58,015 nucleotides of DNA from Bacteroidales bacterium (GTDB lineage: Bacteria; Bacteroidota; Bacteroidia; Bacteroidales; F082). Every line of letters starts with the position of its first letter. Position 1 is the stretch's first letter. The DNA lies in assembly GCA_017539045.1 (NCBI GenBank), contig JAFYHS010000008.1:1-58015 (forward strand), given 5' to 3'. Under the pieces are notes generated by a model. The model made no database searches and was not told where the DNA came from. It saw only the letters and a program-made list of their open reading frames with translations. Positions 25,711-36,000 of the stretch are shown here, piece after piece. The translations under genes and the position numbers were made by a program.

Positions 25711-26184
25711 ATGTCAGAAATCAAATATTTTACCCCGGAAGGGTTACAGAAACTGAAAGATGAACTCGACGAGCTGATTCTTCGTGAGCGTCCGCGCATC
25801 GTGCAGGCCATCCAGGAAGCACGTGACAAGGGCGACCTCTCCGAGAACGCCGAATATGACGCCGCCAAAGAGGCTCAAGGTCTGCTGGAAGCCAAGATCG
25901 CTGAATTGCAGGACTTGATTTTCAACGCCCGTATTCTCGATGAGTCAAAGATGGACAACTCGAAGGTGCTGCTCTATTCGACGGTGAAGATCAGAAACAC
26001 CAAGTCGGGCATGATGATGACCTACGCCATCGTGCCTGAGAAAGAGGCCAACTTCAAGGAAGGCAAGCTCTCCATCAACTCTCCCATCGGTCAAGGCCTG
26101 TTGGGTAAGCAGGTGGGCGAGGTGGCCGAGATTCAGGTTCCCGCTGGCAAAGTGCAGTTTGAGATCGTCGAAATCACCCGCTAA
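25711..26184 (+). CDS. greA: Transcription elongation factor GreA
   Basis: 157 aa, the normal GreA length. It stimulates RNA cleavage by backtracked RNA polymerase. The N-terminal coiled-coil hairpin (residues ~1-75) carries the acidic tip segment GDLSENAEYDAAKEAQG, which inserts into the polymerase secondary channel. The C-terminal FKBP-like domain ends SPIGQGLLGKQVGEVAEIQVPAGKVQFEIVEI, the family signature. The HIT protein gene begins 12 bp downstream, so the two form an operon. A hairpin in the leader may regulate it. Confidence 0.97.
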   Translation: MSEIKYFTPEGLQKLKDELDELILRERPRIVQAIQEARDKGDLSENAEYDAAKEAQGLLEAKIAELQDLIFNARILDESKMDNSKVLLYSTVKIRNTKSGMMMTYAIVPEKEANFKEGKLSINSPIGQGLLGKQVGEVAEIQVPAGKVQFEIVEITR

Positions 26185-26195
26185 TATTAGAGACT

Positions 26196-26588
26196 ATGGC
26201 TACCATTTTTTCGAGAATCATAGCAGGTGAGATCCCTTGCTACAAGATTGCAGAGGACGAACGTTTCTTCGCCTTTTTGGATATCAATCCCGTGATGAAA
26301 GGCCACACCTTGGTGGTGCCCAAACACGAGGATGACTACATTTTCAACCTCGACGACGACGAAATCGGCGCCATGATGGTCTTCGCCAAAAAAGTGGCCA
26401 AAGCCATCGAGAAAGCCGTGCCTTGCAAACGCATCGCCGTGGCCGTCATCGGCTTGGAGGTGCCCCACGCCCATATCCACCTCATCCCCATCACAAAAGA
26501 GGGTGACATGGACTTCAAAAAGGAGCATGTGCATCTGACACCAGAAGAGTTTGCAGAGGTGCAACAAAGCATCGTTGAGAACCTGTGA
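26196..26588 (+). CDS. HIT-family nucleotide hydrolase
   Basis: 130-aa histidine-triad protein of the Hint/protein-kinase-C-interactor branch, which hydrolyses AMP-linked compounds. The active-site triad is HAHIHLIPI with His91, His93 and His95. The N-terminal FSRIIAGEIPCYKIAEDERFFAFLDINP is the standard Hint start. It is cytoplasmic, directly follows greA by 12 bp, and ends in a strong terminator 2 bp after its stop codon. Confidence 0.95.
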   Translation: MATIFSRIIAGEIPCYKIAEDERFFAFLDINPVMKGHTLVVPKHEDDYIFNLDDDEIGAMMVFAKKVAKAIEKAVPCKRIAVAVIGLEVPHAHIHLIPITKEGDMDFKKEHVHLTPEEFAEVQQSIVENL

Positions 26589-26589
26589 T

Positions 26590-26617
26590 AAAAAAGCCGT
26601 TCAAAACGGCTTTTTTT
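26590..26617 (+). terminator. Rho-independent terminator after the greA-HIT operon
   Basis: Perfect 12-bp stem AAAAAAGCCGTT / AACGGCTTTTTT with a CAA loop and a seven-T run. The next promoter -7 element begins three bases after the T-run. Confidence 0.9.
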
Positions 26618-26619
26618 GT

Positions 26620-26627
26620 TATCTTTG
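26620..26627 (+). promoter_or_regulatory. Promoter -7 element for the T9SS plug gene
   Basis: TATCTTTG, exact TAnnTTTG, followed by CCG. It is 18 nt from the ATG at 26646, so the leader would be only about 12 nt. The -33 position falls inside the preceding terminator hairpin. Confidence 0.65.
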
Positions 26628-26645
26628 CCGAAAAATAACCACACA

Positions 26646-27917
26646 ATGAAACGAATCACCATATTGATACTGACGTTATGCATGGCCACGGGTTTGTTTG
26701 CCCAGGATTTCGATCTGCTCTGTAGCAACCTTAACTACAAGCCTCAGGTGCAGACCGTGTTGCTCTATGCCGACGACAACCAGCTGAACGATCCCATCGT
26801 ACCATTGGAAGACATGATGGGCAGGCTGACCCTCTCTTTCGACATCATCGACGGGGATGGCGAGGTGCTCAACTACACCTTCATCCATTGCACCCATGAC
26901 TGGATGCCTACCGACATGCAACGCATCCAATATGCTTCGGGTTTTGAGTCGGACCGCTTGGACGACTATGCCTTCTCGCGCAACACCTTGATCGATTACG
27001 TCAACTATCAGCTCAAGTTTCCCACCGAGGACATGATGCCTCTTGTTTCGGGCAATTACCTGCTTGTGGTTTTTGGCAACGACTTGAACGATGTGTATTT
27101 CACGCGTCGCTTTATGGTGGTCGACGAGAAGGCTCATGTGGGCGCTACCGTGCCGCGCTATCCCGACGATTTGGCACTCACCGACACCCATCAGCAGCTC
27201 GATGTCCGCGTAAACATGAATAGCTACCTGACGGGCAACACCCAGCAATACAGCTTCCTGAACATACGTCAGAATGGCCGTTGGGACAACGCTGCCATTG
27301 GCTTGAAACCCACCTATGTCTATCCGGATTATATCTCCTTTGAGCATCATCCCCAGACCGTTTTTGAGGCAGCCAACCAGTATCTCCGGTTCAATACCAG
27401 CAACTTCTATTTCCAGTCGGAAAACCTGGCCCATATCCGTCAAACCGACGAGAGCTTTGAAATCGACATCGCCACCTGCGAGTCGCGGGCGAGGAAGGCC
27501 TATATCTCCTATGAAGATATCCATGGCGAGAAATTCGTTTATGTGGAGAACGAAAACCTCGACAACAGCACGGAAGCCGATTATTGTCGTGTCAACTTCT
27601 TCTATAAGAGCGAGTCGCCGCTAACGCATGAGGACATCTATATCATGGGCGCCCTCAACGACTGGTGCTTCAATGAGAGCAACAAGATGACCTATGACTA
27701 TAAGCTGCGTGGTTATACCTGCTCGATGGTGCTCAAGCAAGGCTATTATAATTTCATGTTCGTCACCATCGACCGTAAGACCCATGAGATCATGACCGAC
27801 CTGACGGCGGGCAACCATTGGGAAACCAACAACGTCTACAAGCTGTATTTCTACTACTATAATGCCATCAAGGGCTACGATGAGTTGGTAGGCTATTCAG
27901 AGGTCAACTCGCATTAA
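26646..27917 (+). CDS. Type IX secretion system plug protein (DUF5103 family)
   Basis: 423 aa from the chosen start MKRITILILTLCMATGLFAQ; the longer frame to 26616 is rejected because it begins at or before the promoter. It matches the DUF5103/T9SS plug family, whose member in Flavobacterium johnsoniae was found closing the periplasmic side of the SprA translocon. Family features visible: an N-terminal domain with LLYADDNQLNDPIVPL and FIHCTHDWMPTDMQRIQYASGF, a middle NYLLVVF and RFMVVDE region, and the C-terminal MGALNDWCFNESNKM and LKQGYYNFMF segments. It stands apart from other secretion genes and is one base from priA, with which it must be co-transcribed. Confidence 0.9.
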   Translation: MKRITILILTLCMATGLFAQDFDLLCSNLNYKPQVQTVLLYADDNQLNDPIVPLEDMMGRLTLSFDIIDGDGEVLNYTFIHCTHDWMPTDMQRIQYASGFESDRLDDYAFSRNTLIDYVNYQLKFPTEDMMPLVSGNYLLVVFGNDLNDVYFTRRFMVVDEKAHVGATVPRYPDDLALTDTHQQLDVRVNMNSYLTGNTQQYSFLNIRQNGRWDNAAIGLKPTYVYPDYISFEHHPQTVFEAANQYLRFNTSNFYFQSENLAHIRQTDESFEIDIATCESRARKAYISYEDIHGEKFVYVENENLDNSTEADYCRVNFFYKSESPLTHEDIYIMGALNDWCFNESNKMTYDYKLRGYTCSMVLKQGYYNFMFVTIDRKTHEIMTDLTAGNHWETNNVYKLYFYYYNAIKGYDELVGYSEVNSH

Positions 27918-27918
27918 T

Positions 27919-30402
27919 ATGGTTTCCGATAGAATCACCCTTTTTGCTGAAGTTCTCCTGCCGATTCCCGTGCCAGGTACCTTCACCTATCGTGTGCCTT
28001 TCGCACTGAACGACCAGGTGCGCGTAGGCCAGCGAGCAGTAGTGCAGTTTGGCAAGAGCAAGATCATGTCGGGACTCATCGTTGGGCTGACTGAGCAGGT
28101 GCCCTCGGTTGAAGTCAAGTTCCTTACTGACTTGCTCGACGACCAACCCATGGTCAACGAGAAACAACTGAAGTTCTGGGACTGGGTGAAGACCTATTAC
28201 ATGTGTCATCCTGGCGAGGTAATGCAGGCCGCGCTACCTTCCGCCTTGAAACTGAGCAGCGAGACCACCGTTGCTCTTTCGCCCGACTATGTGCTTGACT
28301 CCGTGGCCTTGAACGACTTCGAATACCTCATCGTGGAAGCCCTGCAGATCAAGCCCAAGATCACCGTCAGCGAGGTCAGCAAAATCATCGGCTTCAAGAA
28401 GGTGATGCCACTCGTCCATTCGATGATGGAAAAAGGCATCCTCGTGATGGAGGAGGAGCTGAATGAGAAATATAGGGCCAAATACGAACGCTTTGTGCAT
28501 CTTGCGGCTGAATACCGCGAGGAGGCCAAACTGCAGGAACTGATGGACCAGTTGACCAAGCGCGCCTACAAGCAGTTGGAAGTGCTGTTGGCCTTCATCA
28601 CCCTTGGCGGCGATGCCGACAACGACGTGATGGCCAAAACCTTGCTTCAGAAGGCGAATGCGACTTCGGCGATACTGAAGAGCATGACAGACAAGGGCAT
28701 TTTTGAGGTCTATGAGCGTAAGGTCAGCCGACTGAAGGAATTCAAGGTGCAGACCGACGTGGACAGCATACAGCTCACCGAAGCGCAGCAGAAAGCCTAT
28801 GAGGGCATCAAGGCTGGATTTGGCGAGAACAAGCCCGTCTTGCTGCACGGCGTGACTTCTTCTGGTAAGACTGAGATTTACATCAAACTCATCAAGGAAG
28901 CCATAGACCGCGGCAAACAGGTGCTATATCTGCTGCCCGAGATTGCACTCACGGCACAAATCATCAACCGCCTTAAGGAATACTTTGGCGACAAGTTGGG
29001 TGTGTACCACTCTCGTTATGGGAACAACGAGCGGGTAGAGGTATGGGAACAAGTGCGCGACTTCGGTCAGACGCAATCGCCTAAACACCAGATCATCATA
29101 GGCTCGCGATCGGCCATCTTCTTGCCATATTCCGACATTGGGCTGGTCATCGTTGACGAAGAGCACGACAGTAGCTTCAAGCAGATTGACCCTGCGCCGC
29201 GCTACAATGCCCGCGATGCCGCCATTGTGCTGGCGGCCATGCACAAGGCCAACGTCTTGTTAGGTTCGGCCACGCCGTCCTACGAGAGCTATTACAACGC
29301 CTTGAACGGCCGTTTCCATCTGGTGGAAATCATGGAGCGCTATGGCGGTGTGCAGATGCCCGAAATCATCCTCAGCGACATGCGTGTGGAACGTCGGCGC
29401 AAGACCATGAAGGCCGACTTTGGTAGCACCCTTTTGGATGCCATGAAAGAGACCTTGGACGAACACAACCAGACCATCCTGTTCCAAAACCGACGGGGCT
29501 TCTCGTTGCGTCTGGAGTGTGAGGATTGCCACCATGTGCCGCAGTGCATCAACTGTGACGTGAGCCTCATTTACCACAAGAGCCAGAACGTGTTGCGTTG
29601 CCATTATTGCGGCTATACCGCCAGTGTGCCGAGCGAATGTCCTGTCTGTCACAGCCCCAACATCCGTATGCATGGCTTTGGCACAGAGAAGATTGAGGAA
29701 GACTTGAGTCTTGTTATGCCTGAAGCCAAGGTGGCGCGTCTCGACCTCGACACCACGCGTTCGAAAAACGACTACCAGAACATCCTTGAGGCTTTCCAGG
29801 ACAAGGAAACCAACATCCTCGTGGGCACGCAGATGGTCACCAAAGGCTTGGACTTCGACTCGGTGAAGGTGGTGGGTATCCTCAATGCTGACAACATGCT
29901 CTCGTTCCCCGATTTCCGTGCCCACGAGCGCAGTTTCCAGCTGATGGCCCAGGTGGCAGGTAGGGCAGGACGTAAGGGCAAGCAGGGTAAGGTCATCATC
30001 CAGACCTACGAGCCGGCACATCCCGTGCTGCAAGACGTGTTGCGCAACGATTTCCGTGGGCTTTACGACAAGCAGATGGTCATCCGCCACCAGTTCGGCT
30101 ATCCGCCCTTCTATCGATTGATTCTCATCCGACTGAAGCACAAGGACTACCAGAAACTCAACCCAGCCGCAGCTGAGTTGGCCAGTATGCTTCGGCCCAT
30201 CTTCAAACAGGATCTATTAGGTCCTGAATATCCCGTTGTTTCAAGGGTCAAAAATCTGTATATCAAGCAGATGATGGTGAAGTTTAAGCGCGATTACAAC
30301 ACTCAGAAGGTAAAAGAATTGATAGCGCAACAGATCCATTTGTTCCAGCAGGATGCGGAGTATAAGTCGGTTCAGGTGCAGATTGACGTCGATCCGATGT
30401 GA
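27919..30402 (+). CDS. priA: Primosomal protein N' (replication restart helicase)
   Basis: 827-aa superfamily 2 DNA helicase that reloads the replisome at stalled forks. The N-terminal 3'-DNA-binding domain starts RITLFAEVLLPIPVPGTFTYRVP. The Walker A motif is GVTSSGKTEIY (Lys317) and Walker B is DEEHD (413-417). GSATPSYESYYNAL is motif III. The zinc-binding cysteine cluster (CEDCHHVPQCINC, CHYCGY, CPVCHS) lies at ~535-580 and the conserved GTQMVTKGLDFDSVKVVGILNAD at ~635. The gene begins one base after the plug stop codon. Confidence 0.97.
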   Translation: MVSDRITLFAEVLLPIPVPGTFTYRVPFALNDQVRVGQRAVVQFGKSKIMSGLIVGLTEQVPSVEVKFLTDLLDDQPMVNEKQLKFWDWVKTYYMCHPGEVMQAALPSALKLSSETTVALSPDYVLDSVALNDFEYLIVEALQIKPKITVSEVSKIIGFKKVMPLVHSMMEKGILVMEEELNEKYRAKYERFVHLAAEYREEAKLQELMDQLTKRAYKQLEVLLAFITLGGDADNDVMAKTLLQKANATSAILKSMTDKGIFEVYERKVSRLKEFKVQTDVDSIQLTEAQQKAYEGIKAGFGENKPVLLHGVTSSGKTEIYIKLIKEAIDRGKQVLYLLPEIALTAQIINRLKEYFGDKLGVYHSRYGNNERVEVWEQVRDFGQTQSPKHQIIIGSRSAIFLPYSDIGLVIVDEEHDSSFKQIDPAPRYNARDAAIVLAAMHKANVLLGSATPSYESYYNALNGRFHLVEIMERYGGVQMPEIILSDMRVERRRKTMKADFGSTLLDAMKETLDEHNQTILFQNRRGFSLRLECEDCHHVPQCINCDVSLIYHKSQNVLRCHYCGYTASVPSECPVCHSPNIRMHGFGTEKIEEDLSLVMPEAKVARLDLDTTRSKNDYQNILEAFQDKETNILVGTQMVTKGLDFDSVKVVGILNADNMLSFPDFRAHERSFQLMAQVAGRAGRKGKQGKVIIQTYEPAHPVLQDVLRNDFRGLYDKQMVIRHQFGYPPFYRLILIRLKHKDYQKLNPAAAELASMLRPIFKQDLLGPEYPVVSRVKNLYIKQMMVKFKRDYNTQKVKELIAQQIHLFQQDAEYKSVQVQIDVDPM

Positions 30403-30443
30403 TTTTCTCCTACAATTCCAACCGCTAATTGCTTGAAAATGCC

Positions 30444-30451
30444 TATTTTTG
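30444..30451 (+). promoter_or_regulatory. Promoter -7 element for the TonB-type barrel gene
   Basis: TATTTTTG, exact TAnnTTTG, followed by CAGCC and 24 nt upstream of the ATG at 30476. Confidence 0.6.
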
Positions 30452-30475
30452 CAGCCTTAACGAGCAGTATCTTTT

Positions 30476-32959
30476 ATGAAGAAAAATCTCCTTTTTATAT
30501 TGGCACTTTTGTGCTTAACCCAGATTTCATTCGCCGCCATTACGGTAAAAGGCCGTGTTTTTGACAAAGCCACGGGCCATCCCATGGAATATGCCACCGT
30601 GCGGGCTTGCACCTTGCCTGACAAGACTTTCGTGTCGGGCTGCATCACCGACCCCTCGGGGCACTTCGCAATGGAACTCGAGAAAGGCCGTTATGAGCTT
30701 GAAATACAGTTTATGGGTTTCGTCACCTCCTATAAGACCGTCAACCTGGACGGCACAAAAGGTGTGGTTGACGTGGGCAAGATCAACCTCTCGCCTGACA
30801 GCCGTCTGCTGGAGGAAGTGAATGTGGTGGCTGAGAAGAGCACCTACGAGATGACGTTGGACAAGCATGTGTTCAACGTGGGTAAGGACGTGGGCAACAC
30901 GGCGGGCAACGCCATTGAAGTGTTGGAGAATATCCCAGCCGTGTCGGTCGACGTGGAGGGTAATGTGAGTTTGCGTGGCGACGATGGTGTGCGCATCCTT
31001 ATCGACGGCAAGGAGTCGGGCCTCTCGGGCATGAGCACCCAAGATGCCTTGCGCACCTTGCAGGGCGATATGATCGAGCGGGTGGAGGTCATCACCAATC
31101 CCTCGGTGCGTTACGACGCTGAAGGTTCGGCAGGTATCATCAATATCATCCTGAAAAAGGACAAACGTCAAGGCTTCAACGGTGCGGTCAATGTGCGCAC
31201 GGGTTATCCTTGGATGTATGGCGCAAGCCTTTCGGGCAACTATCGCTTGAAGCGATGGAATCTGTTTGCCAGCTATGGCTTCAACAACCGCTCCAACGTC
31301 GGTGGCGGTGTGAATCGTACAAAGCGTTACAGCGATATTGTTGACGGCGACACCTTGTTCACCCAACTCACCGACCAGACCACCGAACGTAGGATGAACC
31401 GCATGGGTCACAATGTGCGCGTGGGCGCCGACTATTACATTACCGACCGTGACATTGTTAGCGCTGCCTTCGTCTACCGTTACGGTAAGCTGGCAACGCA
31501 TCCCGTGGTGCGCTATTCCGACGTGTATCCTATTTGGGACTCTGCTTCGTATGACGTGCGTGCCGAGGATTATGCGGAGGTTGACCCGATGTATGAGGTC
31601 ACCCTCGACTACGACAAGACCTTTGAGCGCAAGGGCCGCAGCCTGAAAGCCAATGTGCGTTTCTTCACCAATACCGAGAATGCAGGCTCCGACATCACCG
31701 AGTCGCTCTATCCTAATGCCGACGCACAACAGGCGCTCTGGACCATGTATCAGAAGACAGGCAACGACCAGCGTATGCGAAACCTGCAGGCCAGCATCGA
31801 CTATGTGCATCCCTTCCTCACTAAGGCGCAGTGGGAGATTGGCGGAAAATACACCAACCGCAACATCCTGAGCAACGACAGCGTATGGCAGAAGAACGAC
31901 GGCGTTTGGGAGCCTTTGGCTAACTATTGTTACGACTATGAGTACAACGAGCAAGTGGCTGCGCTCTACACCAGCCTCGGCAACGAATGGGGCCGATGGT
32001 CGGGACAGGTGGGCCTGCGTGCCGAGATGACCGACATCTTGACCAACCTGAAAGGCTATGCCCACGACGGCACCGACTCCATCAACGGCGGCAAGCCTTA
32101 TTTCGACTTCTTCCCGAGTGCGCACATCAACTATTCGGTGAACGAGTTCAACCAGTTCCAGATTAGCTACACGCGTCGCATCCGTCGACCAGGCTTCTGG
32201 CAGATGAGTCCCTTCCGTTCCTATAACGACAACCGTAACATCCGCCTTGGCAACCCCGCCTTGACACCGACCTACATGGACAGCTACGAACTCGGTTACA
32301 TCCATTTCTGGGACAAGGCCAGCTTCAACTTCACGACTTATTACCGTCATGGCACCAACATGATCCGAAGCTATACCTATGAGGATGATGGCGTGTTTTA
32401 CAGCATGCCCATCAACTTCGGCAAGGCCGACGACTTTGGCGTGGAGATGGTGGCTCAAGGCCAGATGACCAAATGGTGGAACCTCAACGGAAACGTCAAC
32501 TTCTTCCGTTCCCAATTCAATGGCACCATCAACGATAAGGTCTATAACGATGCCACTTGGATGCTCTTTGGTCGTGCCGTGTCGAAATTCAAGGTGAGCG
32601 ACTGGTTTGACTTCCAGCTGACAGCCCATGTCATGGGCCCGCACAAGGAGCCGCTGGGCATGCGTAAGGGCAACTGGTGGGTGGACCTCGCAGTGAGCAA
32701 AGAAGTCTTCAATGGCAACGGCACCATTACCTTCAATGTCCGCGACCTCTTCAACTCACGCAGCTGGGGCGGCGAGTCGTGGGGCGACGGCTTCTGGCAA
32801 TACAACACCAGCACCTGGAACCGTCGTTCGTTCTCGCTCAATTTCAACTACCGTATCAACCAGCAGAACATGAAACGCAACCGTCCCGATGGCGACGAAG
32901 GTGGCGACGAAGGCGGTGGTGAAGGCGGCGGCGAGGAACAGTCGGGAGAGGATTATTGA
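30476..32959 (+). CDS. TonB-dependent receptor / outer-membrane beta-barrel protein (OMP_b-brl_3 type)
   Basis: 827 aa. The signal peptide ends ISFAA. Residues ~20-110 are a carboxypeptidase-regulatory-like domain (KGRVFDKATGHPMEYATVRA, SGHFAMELEKGRYELEIQFMGF). Residues ~125-225 are the TonB plug (NAIEVLENIPAVSVDVEGNVSLRGDDGVRILIDGKESGL, YDAEGSAGIINIILKKD). The rest is a barrel of the family-3 outer-membrane type with YTRRIRRPGFWQMSPF. After the last strand there is a ~25-residue Gly/Asp/Glu tail (GDEGGDEGGGEGGGEEQSGEDY), unusual because barrels normally end at an aromatic residue. It has its own promoter. Ligand unknown. Confidence 0.9.
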   Translation: MKKNLLFILALLCLTQISFAAITVKGRVFDKATGHPMEYATVRACTLPDKTFVSGCITDPSGHFAMELEKGRYELEIQFMGFVTSYKTVNLDGTKGVVDVGKINLSPDSRLLEEVNVVAEKSTYEMTLDKHVFNVGKDVGNTAGNAIEVLENIPAVSVDVEGNVSLRGDDGVRILIDGKESGLSGMSTQDALRTLQGDMIERVEVITNPSVRYDAEGSAGIINIILKKDKRQGFNGAVNVRTGYPWMYGASLSGNYRLKRWNLFASYGFNNRSNVGGGVNRTKRYSDIVDGDTLFTQLTDQTTERRMNRMGHNVRVGADYYITDRDIVSAAFVYRYGKLATHPVVRYSDVYPIWDSASYDVRAEDYAEVDPMYEVTLDYDKTFERKGRSLKANVRFFTNTENAGSDITESLYPNADAQQALWTMYQKTGNDQRMRNLQASIDYVHPFLTKAQWEIGGKYTNRNILSNDSVWQKNDGVWEPLANYCYDYEYNEQVAALYTSLGNEWGRWSGQVGLRAEMTDILTNLKGYAHDGTDSINGGKPYFDFFPSAHINYSVNEFNQFQISYTRRIRRPGFWQMSPFRSYNDNRNIRLGNPALTPTYMDSYELGYIHFWDKASFNFTTYYRHGTNMIRSYTYEDDGVFYSMPINFGKADDFGVEMVAQGQMTKWWNLNGNVNFFRSQFNGTINDKVYNDATWMLFGRAVSKFKVSDWFDFQLTAHVMGPHKEPLGMRKGNWWVDLAVSKEVFNGNGTITFNVRDLFNSRSWGGESWGDGFWQYNTSTWNRRSFSLNFNYRINQQNMKRNRPDGDEGGDEGGGEGGGEEQSGEDY

Positions 32960-32998
32960 TTTTTAAGATTTTTGGTTAAACTATACGGATAAAAAACC

Positions 32999-33006
32999 TA
33001 TCTTTG
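32999..33006 (+). promoter_or_regulatory. Promoter -7 element for purL
   Basis: TATCTTTG, exact TAnnTTTG, followed by CGGC and 32 nt upstream of the purL ATG. A TTTG at 32971-32974 is a possible, slightly distant, -33 element. Confidence 0.65.
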
Positions 33007-33038
33007 CGGCATCGTTTTATGCATAAAACCTTGCACTT

Positions 33039-36000
33039 ATGATATGCTTTTTTCAATCTGATAATCAAAAGGTTATCGCTGTTGATTCCAAATCTCCGCT
33101 TTCCGAGGAAACCGTTTCCAAGCTTTCATGGCTTTTCGGTAATGCTGCAATGATCGAAAAAGACACGGTGAAAGGCCATTTTGTTGGCCCGCGCCGTGAG
33201 ATGATCACGCCTTGGAGCACCAATGCCGTCGAGATTACCCAAAACATGGGTATCAAGGGCATTATTCGCATTGAAGAGTTCCAAAAAGTGGACTCGAAGA
33301 AGGCCCCTTACGACCCGATGCTGCAAAACCGTTACGAGAACCTCGACCAGATGGTGTTCTCCGTGGACCGCAAGCCCGAGCCGTTGAAATACATCGACGA
33401 CATCGAGGCTTACAACCAGCAGGAAGGTCTGGCTTTGAGTGAGGAGGAGATGGAATACCTGAAAGGCATATCTGCAAAGATTGGGCGCAAACTTACTGAC
33501 AGCGAGGTGTATGGCTTCGCACAAGTCAACTCCGAGCACTGCCGCCACAAGATCTTCAACGGCACTTTCATCATCGATGGCAAGCGCATGCCCAACACGC
33601 TTTTCGCCCTCATCAAGAAGACGTCGAAGATGAACCCCAACCGCCTGGTGTCGGCCTACAAGGACAATGTGGCCTTCATTCTTGGCCCCAAGGTGGAGCA
33701 GTTCGCTCCCGCCGAGCCCAACAAGCCTTCGTCCTTCCAGATCAAACCCATTGAGACGGTGCTTTCGCTGAAAGCCGAGACGCATAACTTCCCGACTACC
33801 GTGGAGCCTTTCAACGGCGCTGCCACGGGTACGGGCGGTGAGATCCGCGACCGTTTGGCTGGTGGCCAAGGTAGCTTGCCTCTGGCGGGTACGGCCGTCT
33901 ATATGACCTCTTATCCCCGCACGGAGCAAGGCCGTGAGTGGGAGAAGGATATCGAGCCGCGCAAGTGGCTCTATCAGACCCCTGAAGAGATCCTCATCAA
34001 GGCCTCCAACGGTGCCTCTGACTTCGGCAACAAGTTCGGCCAACCCCTCATCAACGGCAGTTTGCTGACTTTCGAACATAGCGAAAAGGAAACCCTTGGC
34101 TACGACAAGGTCATCATGCTGGCAGGCGGCATTGGCTTCGCTAAGGTGAAGGACGCCAAGAAGCTGGAACCCGAAGAGGGCGACGTCATCATCGTGTTGG
34201 GTGGCGACAACTACCGCATCGGTATGGGTGGCGGCGCCGTGTCGAGTGTCGATACGGGCCAATATAGCAATGCCATCGAGTTGAACGCCGTGCAACGTGC
34301 CAACCCCGAGATGCAGAAGCGCGTGAGCAACGTCATCCGTTCTATGGCCGAAAGCGACTGCAACCCCATCCGTAGCATCCATGACCATGGTGCTGGCGGC
34401 CACCTCAACTGCCTCTCCGAGCTCATCGAAGACGCAGGCGGTGTGGTGTATGTCGACAACCTGCCCGTCGGCGACCCGACCCTGTCAGACAAGGAGATCA
34501 TCGGCAACGAGTCGCAGGAGCGTATGGGCCTCTTGGTCAACAAGAAGGACAAAGACATCATCAAGGAGACCGCTGAGCGTGAGCGTGCCCCGTATTACGA
34601 AGTGGGTGAGGTGACGGGTGACGAGCGCCTCCGTTTCGTCCGCAAGAAAGGCAAGGCTCCCATCGACTTGGCCATCTCCGACTTCTTCGGCAGCGCCCCC
34701 AAGACGATATTGAAGGACAAGACCAAACCCTATCATTTTAAGAAGATAAGCTATACCAAGCGCGATATACACAAATACCTCAACAACGTGCTGCAGATGG
34801 AAGCCGTGGCCTGCAAGGACTGGCTCACCAACAAGGTGGACCGCTCGGTGACGGGTCGTGTGGCCCAGCAGCAATGTGTGGGTGAGGTGCAGCTGCCGCT
34901 GAGTAACCTCGGCATCAGCGCCTTGGACTACAACGGCAAACGTGGCATCGCCACGGCCTTGGGTCATGCCCCGATAGCGGGCCTCATCGACCCTGCCGCT
35001 GCCTCGCGTCTGTCGGTCTCTGAGGCCTTGACCAACATCCTCTGGGCTCCCATCGAAGGCAACCTCGCAGGGGTTTCTTTGAGTGCCAACTGGATGTGGC
35101 CTGCCAAGCAGGAAGGTGAGACCGCCCGTCTCTACGAAGCCGTCAAGGCCTTGAGCGACTACTGCGTCTCTTTGGGCATCAACGTGCCGACGGGTAAGGA
35201 TAGCCTATCCATGACGCAGAAATATCCCGACGGCGAGAAGGTCGTCGCCCCTGGTACGGTCATCGTCTCCGCCGCTGGCGAGGTGTCGAACATCCGCCAA
35301 GTGGTGCGTCCCGTGATGAAGGCTGACGAGAACACCGAGCTGCTTTACATCGATTTCTCGAAAGACGGCTTCGAGCTGGGTGGTAGCAGCTTTGCACAAA
35401 GCATAGGCGCTATCGGTCAGGCCACGCCGGATGTGAAGAGTGTCAACTACTTCAAGAAGTGTTTCAACGCCATCCAGATGCTCATCGAGAGCAACTTGGT
35501 TTTGGCTGGTCACGATGTGTCGGCAGGCGGTTTGATTACCACCTTGTTGGAGATGAACTTCGCCAATACGACCTACGGCATGAACCTCGACTTGAGCGCC
35601 TTCGACAAGGAAGACCTCATGGCCGTGCTGTTCTGCGAGAAGCCTTCGGTGGTCATCCAAGTCTCCAACGACGGCATCGCCAACCGCATGCTTCGTGAGC
35701 TTGGCATCGCCTTCAAGATGATCGGCAAGCCCCAAGCCAAACGTCAGATCAACATCGCCCATGCTGACCACAACTACATCTTCGACATCGATGCGCTGCG
35801 CGACACTTGGTTCAAGTCGTCGTACCTGCTCGACCGCAAGCAGAGTGGTCCGCGCAAGGCCATGGAGCGTTTCATGAACTACAAGAAACAGTATTTGCAC
35901 TATAGCTTTGGCAGAAACTTCACCGGCACTGCCTCCAGCCTCGGTATCGACATGCATCGCCGCAAGCCCACAGGCATCAACGCGGCCATCATCCGCGAGA

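Noticed and set aside
29260-30141. 293-codon minus-strand frame
   Set aside because: Antisense to the zinc-binding and helicase region of priA.
30527-32644. 705-codon open frame on the minus strand
   Set aside because: It is exactly antisense to the TonB-type barrel gene, has no recognisable domain and is low-complexity in His/Val; an antisense shadow of strong codon bias.
33126-34403. 425-codon minus-strand frame
   Set aside because: Antisense to the purL synthetase half; no homology-like motifs.
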